64,000 nt of DNA from contig NW_026570293.1 in the NCBI RefSeq assembly GCF_019649055.1, positions 620,001 through 684,000 on the forward strand, read 5' to 3'. Within the stretch, counting starts at the first letter, position 1. Every line of letters begins with the position of its first letter. Origin of the DNA: Paramacrobiotus metropolitanus. Taxonomy: Eukaryota > Tardigrada > Eutardigrada > Parachela > Macrobiotidae. Below the pieces are notes generated by a model. It did no database searches and was not told the DNA's origin. It worked only from the letters and a program-made list of their open reading frames with translations. Made by a program: the position numbers and the translations under genes. Of the stretch, positions 32,423-42,965 are shown piece after piece.

Positions 32423-32727
32423 TATTTTATTGAAGGCTCTCAGTAAGTACACATATTATGGAACTGTCCATACTCTTTACAACGCATTTGCTCAATTGAG
32501 TTTATTCCTGTGTTAGGTTAATTAAGTACTAACATCGCTAACTACCTAAATAAATTGCATAAGACTTACTTGTGTTATGTATTGCACATTGTAGATTCAC
32601 GGTTTGTAGTACGAGAATATATTTTATTGAAGGCTCTCAGTAAGTACACATATTATGGAACTGTCCATACTCTTTACAGCGCATTTGCTCAATTGAGTTT
32701 ATTCCTGTGTTAGGTTAATTAAGTACT
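32423..32727 (+). repeat. A-B-A' direct repeat structure
   Basis: Block A (32423-32530, starting TATTTTATTGAAGGCTCTCA) is followed by block B (32531-32618) and by a nearly identical second A (32620-32727). Block B also occurs alone at 30,211-30,300. The identity is high enough to suggest a recent event: either duplication of an A-B unit or insertion of B with flank duplication. Confidence 0.9.
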
Positions 32728-32744
32728 CTACATACTTACCTCGT

Positions 32745-32930
32745 ACAACTGCTAAAAAATTTTTAGCTTTAGCAGGATGTACTTCTTTTAGTTTTATTTA
32801 CTGCATAATAATCGTTTAATGACTATTATGCAGTAAACTAAAATACGAACATCCTGCTAAAGGCAACGCAGGCTAAAGGTCACTTTAGCAGTTACTGTAC
32901 GTAACTGCTAAAATGATCGCTTGCCTGAGT
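32745..32930. repeat. Nested inverted repeats
   Basis: AGCAGGATGTACTTCTTTTAG (about 32,770) pairs with TAAAATACGAACATCCTGCT (about 32,852-32,871), with TACTGCATAAT/ATTATGCAGTA inside. Flanking CTGCTAAA/TTTAGCAG blocks (32,750; 32,890; 32,912) add further pairs. One exact AAAGGTCACTTTAGCAG lies at about 32,876. Confidence 0.7.
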
Positions 32931-32934
32931 ACCT

Positions 32935-34084
32935 ATACATGTTTCATGGCAACAGGCACACCAAAAACTTTTCGTACGTGTCTCGCAAGTGCAGACTTCA
33001 CAATTAAGTACTGCAATTTCCGGACGCACTGACGGTTTACATAATTACATTACTGTACTCACGCACACTTCCTGCATACATTCCAAAATTAAACTCAGAA
33101 TCTCATAAACCAGATTTTTGTTTCAATTTGCGACGGGTGCTACCTTAGTCAGACATTCCGCTGCTTTTCTCCAAAGATTTCCGTGTTAGGTAAGTCTCTG
33201 TTATGTATTAGGTAAGTTTCCATTTCCATTCCATTTCCATGTAAATCGTCTTTGCATTTGAGCCTCAGGAGTAATTAGCTGTAACTGACTGCGCCATTGT
33301 GTCTTGCGAGCACGATTTAATAATATTATGTTGCAACAGAGGATGCAAGTGAACATTTGTATTAGTTGAAGAAGCTACTGTGGCAGCTAAATTCACTTTA
33401 ATAACCAGTGAACTCAACAGTCTACGATCTGTACGATGTGAAGTTTTTTGCCTTCAAATCCGCAGTGGTGCTCGTCGCTCGAAACCGTGCCTCTACCAAA
33501 AATCAAACGATACAGCAGCGTACAGAGAAGCACAGAATTTCTCTGTATGTACGAGCATGTACTCGTACGACTCCGAGTCATCCCTGCTTTTGCGATAAAA
33601 TAATTTAATACTGCGATCGCAAAATGTCCAGAAAGTATCCGCTGCGCTTCTCCACGGCTTCTTAAGACTTTTGCACCGTATGACTCCCGCTTACAAACGG
33701 ATTTTTGTAATCGTGACAACTAACTTCCGCATTTTGTGCTTACCCGTATCTTACGTGCAATATTTTGCCACTTGCCTAGAGCTGGCCTGTTGTGTTGTAC
33801 TTGCAGCGCGCTTTTGTCGCGGGCTAGACACCGTGCGACGCAATTAGTGTTTATAGAGTTTCGTAATGTTTTTGATATACCGAACTACCTATATTATTTG
33901 TGGCAGATTTTTGGACACTTTTTTCCAGATATTTTTACAAACAGTAAAATTGAAATTTATGTACAGCATACAAGCCGGACAGCAATGAATATTATTAGCT
34001 TACGACCAGTACGAGGCAAGTGTCCCTTAAATTAATAGACGCGTTTTGCCTTACCATAAATTGACAACCTAGACCGCAATGTGC
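32935..34084. other. No supported gene
   Basis: AT-rich sequence with short frames (33380-33608, 33414-33719, 33736-34035) that overlap in opposite strands and lack domains. A CCATTTCCATTCC-like repeat lies at 33,220-33,242. Confidence 0.4.
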
Positions 34085-34572
34085 GAACCTGGCAGCCACC
34101 ATGGGCTGGCATCGCGTAATACAAACGGTTGACTGCATTGCTGCCATTGACTTAACGTTAAAGTAAGTTGGCATTTACATTCGCAAAAATCTCAACCGAA
34201 CCTGCGAACTCACGTTCAAAATAATGGAGAAAAAATTTGGGAATTTTTTGGTACCTAGCAAGTAAGTTTTCATGGCAAGCAAACAAAGTTATGAACATTT
34301 GTAGTTTCTCGTAGACACAGCATAAGATTCGTGCGAGGAGCCGTTGAAGAGGGTCCTATGCTATGTCTACGAGAACCCATAAACATAACTTTCTCTACGA
34401 ACACTTACTTACTAGGTACAAAAATTCCAGATTTTCTCCATCATTTGAAATGTTAGGTTGTAGTTGGGATTAAAGTTTAGATGAGCAAATGCCGATTCAG
34501 TTTAACGTCGAAGTCAATGGGAGCAATGCATCACCATTTGATTACATGCTGCCAACCATGGTGGCTGCTGAA
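34085..34572. mobile_element. Foldback element, about 230-base arms
   Basis: The left arm (34085-34322) and right arm (34357-34572) are inverted copies with about 75% identity by eye. Paired blocks include GGCAGCCACCATGG / CCATGGTGGCTGC, GGTACCTAGCAAGTAAGT / ACTTACTTACTAGGTAC, and TTCTCGTAGACA.AGCATA / TATGCTATGTCTACGAGAA. The loop is only about 35 bases. No coding frame; transcripts would fold into a long hairpin. Confidence 0.85.
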
Positions 34573-34593
34573 CATTACATTTAAATTGTCAAT

Positions 34594-34933
34594 TTAAAGT
34601 AACAACAAATCTATTAATGGACACTTCGTAATAAATTCATTTTCGTCCATCCCAGCGGCCATGTTGTTCCATATGAGAGCAGCTTCAGCTGCGTCCGGGT
34701 AGCAGAGTGCTATTTTTCCTGAACCAGTTAATCCGGTGAATCTTCCTCCGTCTTTGCGTGGGCAAAGATAACTAAAAGCGCCAATCACCCTGTCGTATAT
34801 CATCCACCCGACAGTTTTGATGTCATCGATATCGGGGTCGTAAATGTCTAAAGGCACACCGATCCCATGACCCATCTGTTCCGGCATCGACTGTTTTCAG
34901 TTTCACCGGGTCGGGCTGTCTTTGAGTGGCCAT
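34594..34933 (-). CDS. Unknown small ORF, possible exon
   Basis: The frame 34594-34887 (97 residues) reads GVPLDIYDPDIDDIKTVGWM, IYDRVIGAFSYLCPRKDGG and AEAALIWNNMAAGMDENEF, with composition of a real protein. A better start, MATQRQPDPVKLKTVDAG at 34,933, is in another frame and joins after about 18 residues if one base is lost or gained. I do not recognise the family. It lies just downstream of a foldback element and upstream of the second gypsy remnant. Confidence 0.35.
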
Positions 34934-35464
34934 GCTCTGCTGTAATATACGATCAGTCTTAAAGGGCCGAGCAGTTACGTCGGTTCGGGTATCCAGCTAT
35001 CTCTTTCCCTGGTTGCCTGCTTGTTATTGAACGTTTTCCCACGCATCCCAGACTGAAGTCCCCGGTCGACTTTTTGTGTGTACTTTCTTTGTGAGTTGTG
35101 AAACAGTTGGTACGAAATCAACAATCTGGAAGGTCAGCCAACTTGTCCGTCGCTTCTGTCTAACCTTTCCCAAGCGATTCAATGATGTTTCCGAAATCTG
35201 GTGACTTCTTCATCGAATCTGCTCAGTGGTAGTTCGGTTAGCTTTGATATCGCTTCTTTGCATGATTTTCTAGCTACATCATATCGTTGACGTTGATTGA
35301 GTGGGGCGATACCACTCACCCGATCGCGCTGACTGATTGTCAACGAACCAAAACTTGACATGCAAATTCTACGTTCTATGTGAACGTCATATATATTATA
35401 TATATACACTCGTAGCGTATTATAGCGTACCTATCTGACGCCCCCCCCCCTCTCCCACATGAAG

Positions 35465-36340
35465 TCACCACTGGAGATCTCTTCTTGTTTCCGAAAACGC
35501 TGAAGATGGGGCGGATGGGCTGGTGGACCGTACAGAGGATGGATTCACGTCCTGTGATGTATTGGTGGAACTTCCGACATCCAGATACCAAGGCCAAGGC
35601 CTCCTCAATTTGGTCATAGTTTTTCTCCGCCGCTGGCAGGGTCTTTGAGGCTTGTGCGAATGACCATGTCGCGGAGTGCCTTGATACGATCTTGGGAGAT
35701 GTGGCGACCTCGGTGATGCACCACACACCACACACCTCAAGTGTTTCACAGAATGTTGCAGGAAGAATCACTTACTGCGTTTCAACGTGAACTCATGCCC
35801 TTCCAGACGTTGCAGGACATTCTTCTGGTTCGGAGGTGCTTTTCGTCCGTTGCTGAGTGACAGTGATGTCGCCTAGGTAAATCGCAATCCCCTCGCATCC
35901 CTGGAGGACTCTGCTGGAACACTCTGGGGCCATAGGCGACACCGAGGGAGACGGTTAAACTAGAACAACGCTTATTGGTGGTTATTATTACCACGTTCTT
36001 GTTCTCGTCACCCAGTTCCAACGGCGCATAAGCTTGCGTCAGGTTCAGCGTACTGAACTTCCACCCGCCATTTAGTTTCGTAGGCATCTCACCCGGCGTC
36101 GTCAGCGAATATTGCTGGCCGTCGAAAGCATCGCTGAGTCCTACTTCAGCACAGGTTCGGATGTCACCAGCCTATTTCTGTGTCGTCACCACGGGTGCTG
36201 TCGAGTCGGCCCGTCCCACTAGTGTCAGGATTTCACTCCCTACCAGGCGAACCAGGTCACGCTTTACAGCTTCGCCGACGGCGAATGGGGCCGGTCTGGC
36301 TTTCCGAAATACCGGTGTGGCGCCGGACTTAACGTGTAGG
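35465..36340 (-). pseudogene. RT and RNase H of the second gypsy element
   Basis: RT palm sequence FSTLNLTQAYAPLELGDENK and LGVAYGPRVFQQ (35,900-36,060) is followed, in shifted frames, by RNase H motifs PAAEKNYDQIEEALALVSGC and FHQYITGRESILCTVHQPI (35,550-35,650), where the VTDHKPL-like motif is changed. Stops and frame changes prevent a product. The RT resembles the K02A2.6/Mag-like branch of Ty3/gypsy by these motifs. Confidence 0.7.
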
Positions 36341-36591
36341 TGAGCCTTGTAGTGCTTACAATGGCCGAGTTCCTCCCGGAATACGTGTTCTTTAGGAGTT
36401 ATACCACCTCCAGGGAACCGAAAATAGCGGATAACGTGGTCGACTGCAGATCCCGCAGGCTCAACTGTTTAAATTCAGAGCTTGGATCCGGTCACTGCCT
36501 AGCTCGTTTTCTCCTGTGGTCCCAACCAAGAGCGGTAGTGCTTTACGGGGCCGCGCATGGTTAACATCCACAGTCGTTTGACCGATGACCT

Positions 36592-37430
36592 TTAGCGTGT
36601 AACCGTAAAACTCTGTAGCGTGCTGATGTAAGGGGATAGCTTGGGCGATCCGATTAACCTCAAGTATCGGAGGTGATAATGGTCACCCTGGAGCCAATAT
36701 CCAGTACGTGCGATACCGGGATGCACCAGTTTGACTGGGACGTGAATGGACCATCCACCCATTGCGTCCACGGACAGGGCATTGAATTCCTCCACTACCA
36801 GGAATGTCCAGAGTCGCAAGCCTTCGCAGTGTATCCTTGTTTGCCACAGCTCTTGCAGTCACGATCTATGGCTGAGAACTGTGACCGCTCATGCTGCGTC
36901 GACCTACATCCGTCACAGGCATTGCTCGCCGTAGCAGGTTTCCGGTCAGGACGGCTGTTGAGGTTCTGCCGTACTGCGCGCCCACAGCCGCTATTGCATC
37001 CTATGCTAGCACCGCCACCAACGCTACCCGTGGCTCATACTCTTCACAGATTGTCAGAGCCTCCACCACGGTCGTGTCCGTTTGAGACTGGAGATACTTA
37101 CGCGTTCCATTACTCATGACTGCACTGAAAAGTGTCGCGGACATGTTCAAACGCGTGTTCTAGCTTCTCGACGATCTCCGCAATAATAAAATTATCCGGG
37201 CTTGCAAACAAGCACGTTGAAAACAACATTTACCCTGTTTCGATCCAAAGAGGGTCCAGTAGCAAACTGGACTTCCGCATTGGTGATCTTGCGCAGCTTC
37301 AAATAGTTCCGATACTGAAATTGTTAACTTCGCCGGCTCGAACTGTATTAGCCCCGGTCCAGGCTTCTCGCAGGAGGACCAACTGAGCGTCGAGGAAGAC
37401 GATGCAGAAAGTGGGGAAGTCAGCGTCATT
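36592..37430 (-). pseudogene. Gag and protease remnants of the second gypsy element
   Basis: A CKSCGKQGYTAKACD knuckle near 36,850 has the CX2CX4-x-X4C spacing with Tyr in place of the zinc-binding His. Upstream sequence (CDGCRSTQHERSQFS) looks like a first, worn knuckle. After it, 36592-36819 resembles gypsy protease (WSIHVPVKLVHPGIARTGYW), without a clear DTG. The gag part (37,160-37,568) is open in pieces only. Confidence 0.5.
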
Positions 37431-37632
37431 GTGGTAAAATAGGACTATGGCCGCGCGAGGTCGTATGCCTTCACACCAGTTTGTCACGACGTGGGTAACA
37501 AAAGTAATATATTTATTAGTAAAGCCGATCGTCGCTAACTGATGGTCAGCAAACCAGAATAATGACATGCAACTTCTACGTTGCTATGTTAGCCTATGTG
37601 AAAGGTCATTTATATAGCGTATATATCTGAAC

Positions 37633-39228
37633 ATTGCTTGCACTATGTTCAAGGAAGCTGTAGCAGTAAACATTTTAGTTTGGAAAACGTGGATGAAATA
37701 AATGCAGGCCACTGAATTAGTTTTCAGACAAGACACAGTAGTACACTAGTACCGAATGTATGGCTTTAGTGCTTGAATTTACGCATATTTATTAAGCTAG
37801 GCATTAAGCATTTCATTTAAAAAACATAAGCTCGCATGCCATTTAACAAATTTACCGAATGAAAGGGAATGTTCTGTGACCAACTCGAGCTTGAGCATAG
37901 GCGCAGGTTTTCCAGTTTTTTGTCGTTTGGCATGGTAACTGCGGACCGGTAATGACGCTGTCATTTTCGCAATTTGCAGTTCATATTTCGGATTGTCAGG
38001 GGCGATTAGACCAATATCTAATGCCCAGTATTTGATGGTCACTGCAGGCGAACTTTCAGATATATAGAAATATGTCTTTTCTATAGCCAAATTGAAGCTC
38101 ACCATTTTCCCGTCTGGTACGTTTTGGGCAGCGCGTTAATGCTTCACTTTTCGAATTTCTGTCACCCAAGCACGTTGAGAAGCAGCTTTCTTAAAATTTT
38201 GGTTTCGAGCAGACGGCCTTCCACAGTTTCGCACTACCAGGAACTAAACATGGGCCATTTGAAGTCCTTAATAAGTTTTTCCATCCAACTGACTGACATC
38301 CACAAATTCACAACACGACCAGCAACATTGTAACCAAAACATAAATAGGTCTAACATAAATAATTGAAACTGCACATGGACACGAGAAGCTGCTGGGCTT
38401 TAGTGTCCAGGCTGTTAATCAGTTACGGACGGTGCTTATGTATCCCGACCCGTATGGAGATCCGTTAGAGCAACATGCAGTAGTTGTCAAATAAGAACTC
38501 CCACGCTTTGTAATCCATCGTTTCCGGATTAAACTTCGTTATTCGATCCGTTGAAGTCGCCATTGTCACGCTTAAACTAACGCTTACTTCCCTCTTTCCA
38601 CTTAAAGTTCAACGAATACTGCACACTTCACGCCAACCACAGAACTTTTAGAGGTAAAGTCCTACTTGAGGAACGATACAAGGAGGCAATGAGAACTTTT
38701 CTAAGTCTAAAGACGATGCTGTTAACTGGCAAGCATGCGACAGCCATGTGAAAACCCGGCCCACGGAACGGGGCTTCTCGGCAACCGGCGTTCGGCCGGA
38801 ATGCCGGGAAAGCAGTCAAAGTGGATATTAGCGACCGTTCGGCGGCTTTTGGCAGCTTTGTCGGAGTGCCGGTTTGCAGTGAATTACGTTAAAGAATATG
38901 CATTTAAGAAGAGATTATACCGATTTCGCCCTCTTTTCACTATTCAGGAAAGTATTATTCATAATTTAAGCAGTTGTGCTTCGACGTTATTGTATTGCGT
39001 TTGAGGAGTTGTATATCGGCGCAGTTTGATATTCTTACAAGCAGGAGTGCTTATTATTAAAGAATCCGATATAACCAAATAATAAAGAAGGTGCTCGTTA
39101 GGCAGATTACAATAGTCAGTAATAAGTTCAATTTTTTGGTGAATTTTTGGACTAAAGTAAAGCATTAGACTAAATTCGACATCGGCTGCATATCGGTCGT
39201 TTCCAAAGAACTATTCGTTTGGGTGATG
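37633..39228. other. Mostly non-coding; one gag-like fragment
   Basis: The minus frame 37797-38105 (102 residues, MVSFNLAIEKTYFYI...) has no domain I know. A gag-like start lies at 38,460-38,566. The rest is AT-rich without support. Confidence 0.35.
38466..38566 (-). pseudogene. Gag N-terminal fragment of a gypsy-like element
   Basis: On the minus strand from about 38,565 an ATG opens MATSTDRITKFNPETMDYKA followed by WEFLFDNYCML, then a stop. The pattern F-x-P-x3-D-x3-W-x3-F-x2-Y-C fits the start of Ty3/gypsy gag proteins. It is outside the LTR remnants of the second element, so it may come from a third insertion or an earlier rearrangement. Confidence 0.4.
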
Positions 39229-39795
39229 TTAGGATTTATGATTTGAAGCCGCGCATTTTCGGTGAGATAGTCTTTCTTGGAAATGAGGAATCATGTTTGA
39301 GAAAATGGCGCATTGGCAGTTGGCTGACTGATCTGTAGCGTCCAACGCCATCCATTCTCCGTTCACAATATTTCCTTTTCCGGCATCTTTGGGCCTTTGA
39401 TGCTGGAAATCGTCACATCGATGACAATAATAAAATTCTTCGATCGCCTGAGATTTGCCGCTACCTGGTTTCGCAACAATTAAGGCATTAACTGCAGAAC
39501 AGTGAACGTTTCCATGTTCAACTAGTACTTTCTCACCGCATAAGGTTGCTACAGCTCCCAGAATCGATATAAAAATGGCATTTTCCTTAGATCGCCTGGT
39601 CGCTGCGTAATAAGTGATGGATTCCAGCAAACTTACTTCGATATAATCACCAACATTATGCATGAAATTTTTCGTAGCAAGCTCGGCGTATACGGTCAGC
39701 TGTTGCGCGAGATACTGTAACTGCCTACCCCTTATTTCGCATAGGAAGTGTGGTACTGTACAATTCGCTATTGAGAAAGGTCTTCTAAAGCGCAC
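39229..39795 (-). CDS. P-loop ATPase fragment, DUF3987-like (tentative)
   Basis: The open frame of 188 residues holds FISILGAVATLCGEKVLV, then NALIVAKPGSGKSQAIEEF, a Walker A motif (GSGKS) in a beta-strand/loop/helix setting. The order of a hydrophobic helix, a short strand, N-(A/L)-(L/W)-(I/V)-(I/V) and Walker A resembles DUF3987 primase-helicase-like ATPases. A conserved Walker B was not located. A Cys/His-bearing stretch follows (YYCHRCDDFQH). The first codon is not ATG, and GAA|GTAAGT at about 39,640 could be a splice donor, so the frame may join exons wrongly. It may be a host gene part or a transposon cargo gene. Confidence 0.4.
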   Translation of the reverse strand: MRFRRPFSIANCTVPHFLCEIRGRQLQYLAQQLTVYAELATKNFMHNVGDYIEVSLLESITYYAATRRSKENAIFISILGAVATLCGEKVLVEHGNVHCSAVNALIVAKPGSGKSQAIEEFYYCHRCDDFQHQRPKDAGKGNIVNGEWMALDATDQSANCQCAIFSNMIPHFQERLSHRKCAASNHKS

Positions 39796-39959
39796 AATAA
39801 ACTGCCATAACCACGAAAATGAGTAACTACTGTATCTATTGTTAATCGCTCTGGCCGTCTATTTCGCTGGTCATACAGCTATACATAGAACAGGTGCACG
39901 ACTATCCATCAAACCTGGGACTATTTTGACCACAGTAATGTGCCTATAGACACACTATA

Positions 39960-40262
39960 TATCTCACTTATTTGTGGTCAATGAAAACTCTAAAACAGAT
40001 AACAACTGCGTTTGAAGTGGGTACAAGCGAACAAACGTGTTCGTCATGGCTGTCCATTATGAGGGACATTTGTTACATGATGATCAAGGAAGAGTTAAGC
40101 TTATCTCGAATAGCCGGACCAAGATTAACTGTCGAAATCTACGAAAGTTATTTATTTATGTAAACGAAAATATGACCGCGGAGGATTTTTGGTGAATTTC
40201 ACTAGGACCATTGGTGGGATTTGTCGCGAAAACAGAGAAGCATTTGTCTTCGCGATATAGTT
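39960..40262 (+). pseudogene. Merlin/ISXO2-like (IS1595-related) transposase fragment
   Basis: The plus frame 39972-40163 reads TTAFEVGTSEQTCSSWLSIM, then RDICYMMI..., PRLTVEIYESYL. Merlin/ISXO2 transposases have a helix-turn-helix with W...(L/M)R, then (G)G...VEIDES, the first catalytic Asp lying in VEIDES; here it is Tyr. After a frame change the next conserved part follows as KRKYDRGGFL and TIGGICRENREAF, as in KRK(Y)xRGR...GG(I/V). Both the frame break and the lost Asp show a dead copy. Confidence 0.65.
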
Positions 40263-40350
40263 GCTGTTCGCGATCGTATCTGAGCAACTAGTACAGAGTA
40301 CTTAGCAAAAGTAGGGGGGGGTTGTTCCACAAGTAGCCCTTTAAGAACTT

Positions 40351-40581
40351 TTAGAACTTTTTCGTGTCAGTGGATAATTGCCACAATATATTTCTACAAA
40401 ATGCCCTGAATGCCGATATTTTATTCCCGGGATGCTTACAGCATATTCTGTTCAATACAGGGCAGATTTTCCTCTTGCTCGTTTCCCCAAAAGGGCACAC
40501 AGAAACATTTCCGGCCAAAACGGTAGCGATAAAGGCGAGTAATGACAAAAATATCCCTACAACCTTTGTGCGCATCAGAAC
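40351..40581 (-). CDS. Candidate small secreted Cys-containing protein
   Basis: From the ATG at about 40,581 the frame begins MRTKVVGIFLSLLAFIATVL, a good signal peptide (basic n-region, hydrophobic core), followed by AGN and then VSVCPFGETSKRKICPVLNR and ICCKHPG, with C-x8-C-x6-CC-x13-C spacing. Total about 76 residues. An upstream Met (40,653) is in frame but gives a less typical signal. Either a one-exon gene or the first exon of a longer one. It could be chance; no family is assigned. Confidence 0.4.
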   Translation of the reverse strand, partial: VLMRTKVVGIFLSLLAFIATVLAGNVSVCPFGETSKRKICPVLNRICCKHPGNKISAFRAFCRNILWQLSTDTKKF

Positions 40582-40659
40582 TGCAGCCTGCACAGTATTT
40601 AATATTCTCGTACATTTCACAATCGAGGAAATCACGAACATCGTCCGTGGCACTGTCCG

Positions 40660-42536
40660 TGGTTTCTACTAACTGCCGTTTAGCTGCAGCCTGGCTGCGT
40701 CATCCAAGTACGGCACAGCGCCGGTTGCCTTGCTTCGAAAGAAAGCCGCCGGTTCATTGTTTTCGTTTTTTTTTTGCAGCCGTCACTGAATTCAACAGCC
40801 CGATATGGTTTCCGGTCATCGGCCATGGACAGACAAAGTACTTAGCTCATCTTCTATTGATAGGCTACTCGTAGGCGATTTCTTGTTAAATACCTTATGT
40901 GATGATGACACAGAGTACAACTCCGAGACAAAATAAATATTTAAAACCAGCCACCACTTATTATAAGCCGTACAAGATCTTTGTTGACAAGGAGAGCTTC
41001 TATAACAAAAGCAGATGTGCACTTTTATTCGCAGAGACGAGCAGATTGCGATCGCTCACAAAAATGCAAATACTCTTTTCATTTACATAATGTGTATTTT
41101 ACGTACATCTAGTAAAATGAGTGCAGCAACGATTTAATTCCAGTTCCATTCCGATATTACAGAACTTATTGTTTCCGTTTTGAGCAGCATTAGGATGCCG
41201 TAAATGACAATCCTTTTGCCTGCCCATTGCGGAAATATAAGGCTGACCAAGTTTACCAGTCTAAGCTTTCATTACTCAAAGTTGTGAGAAAACAGCGTAA
41301 TATATGTAGCGAAAATTCGAAATGAAGCGAATTCTTTGGCATTCAGCGCCCCAAAAAATATTTCTTGCAAAGGAAACCAACTTCGTTATGAGTAAATAAC
41401 ATAACTGTCAATGACTGTTATGATGATGTATAACCTGTTTGGTAAATGACAACGCGAAAGGTGGTTACTGGCGAAGGAAGCGCGATTAGTTTCGCAGTGT
41501 TGGATAATATTTTAAAAAATTATTTTTTAATGACCTTTCCAAAATAAAGGTAATACTATCCAGTACATAAGTGCCGAGCGCGGATGCGCGAGGCTACCTT
41601 GTACTAATTTAATTATTACTGGTGTGGCAGATGCAGGTAATCTGATAAAAAACGTTGCAGGGTAATGTATTTTACCTGTTATAACTCTTATTCTTTATTA
41701 CTTTGTTATGTTTCGATATCTTGCGCCTTGTGTTGGATTTGACCAATGAAGTTTTCCAAATTTTGAACAAGAAACACCTACGAATTCGTCATACCGTTAA
41801 ACCCAGGCTTGTTAATTTTGTACGAGTAGAAAAATAATTGAGAACTGGATTCTACACAGATACACTGCACAGATGTAAACTTACAAGAACGCATTCACAT
41901 ATTAAAGGCATGCAATTAAATTTTAATAAATTTGGTTCTAAAAATTGAGAAAGTTTTTACGGTAGAATGTTCAGTAAGAATGTAGAATGTACAGTAAAAT
42001 GTATGTAGAATGTAAGTACAGTTACAGACTTACAGTAGAGTAGATATGGAGCACTCACTGGTTACTGTTAGCACGCTCAATCGCAGCAAACTTATATGCG
42101 CCGCATTTATTTTCAAGACATGCCACTGGCAGCAGGCGAGGAACATCTTAGAAAACGTCGCCGATAAGAGTACAACGCTGTCGCGACGATGAAGGTAGAT
42201 GAAAATGCTGGTGGTTTGTTAATTCAACAGGTTCTATGGGTACACCGCTTACGCCCAACAATAGAAATGCAAAAGCAAGATTAAAAAAATTTATAATTTT
42301 AATTTTTTTACATTAATAATTATTAAATAAAAATAGTGATAATAGTAGTGTTCAAAACTGAATCTGATATTTCAGTTTTTCAGAAACAAGTTAGGAGTGC
42401 AGTATCGCTCATTCCTGAAGTAGTATGTACCGTTAGCCTGTAAGGCGTAGTACAGTGGCAGAACTGTGGCAAAATAATGTCATCCAGCTTTTAATTGCGC
42501 TTGGCAGTTTTTCAACTATCATAATTCAACAAAGAC
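40660..42536. other. No supported gene
   Basis: AT-rich sequence with an interspersed repeat copy at 41,165-41,235 and short runs of TGTAGAATGTA near 41,970-42,020. Confidence 0.4.
41165..41235 (+). repeat. Interspersed repeat copy 3 (TGCGGAAATTA family)
   Basis: TGTTTCCGTTTTGAGCAGCA, GGATGCCGTAAATGACAATCC and TTTTGCCTGCCCATTGCGGA match the other three copies. Confidence 0.65.
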
Positions 42537-42965
42537 GTGAACAAGAGCAACGGCTTATTTTTTCGCTTCATGTTACAAACCAAGTTACAGTTAAGAACTG
42601 CTGAAGGCTTTAAATTAAAGTTTCTTCCTTTAAAATTTATTTGTAGGGGTACGTACATACATACTAAGGCAGCTACGGAGTACTTAGAGTGCGAGGATGA
42701 GCTGTGTATTCGTGATCACGGTTCACCTAAAATACCAGGTAATAATAATTCGGTTGTTTTTGCTGGGAAGGCTAACGGTCAGTATGTCAATATTGAGAAA
42801 TTGACACCCGTTAACTCTCAGTTCCCAACATCTACACAGGTCAAAAGGGAAGCTGCCATGAAGATGCTACATAACAAACCGGCTTTACAAAAACCTTGTT
42901 GCTGCAATACTCGCATACCCTCCAACGAGCGAATGCGAAAAATGCCACATTTTTGTACACGCTAA
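42537..42965 (+). CDS. Unknown ORF, possibly FLYWCH/MULE-related (tentative)
   Basis: The frame of 142 residues has TEYLECEDELCIRDHGSPK and, later, QVKREAAMKMLHNKPALQ. A Y-x-x-C-x4-C start followed after about 30 residues by polar helices is loosely like a FLYWCH zinc-finger domain attached to Mutator-like transposases, but the closing His pair is not clear. First codon is not a certain start. A second possibility is chance. Confidence 0.2.
   Translation: MNKSNGLFFRFMLQTKLQLRTAEGFKLKFLPLKFICRGTYIHTKAATEYLECEDELCIRDHGSPKIPGNNNSVVFAGKANGQYVNIEKLTPVNSQFPTSTQVKREAAMKMLHNKPALQKPCCCNTRIPSNERMRKMPHFCTR

Larger units (their letters stand above)
35345..37632 (-). mobile_element. Second Ty3/gypsy element, internally deleted, LTR remnants
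   Basis: Direct repeats at both ends share GACATGCAA.TTCTACGTT, TGTGAA..GTCAT and a TATATCTGA-like end (35,345-35,430 and 37,549-37,632), and upstream of them GATCG.CGCT.ACTGAT.GTCA. Between them, on the minus strand, are gag, a double zinc-knuckle-like stretch, protease-like sequence, RT and RNase H. RNase H runs almost directly into the left LTR remnant, so integrase is missing. All frames are broken. It differs from the first element in RT sequence (QAYAPLELGDENK) and lacks its AAGGTCAC excess. Confidence 0.75.
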
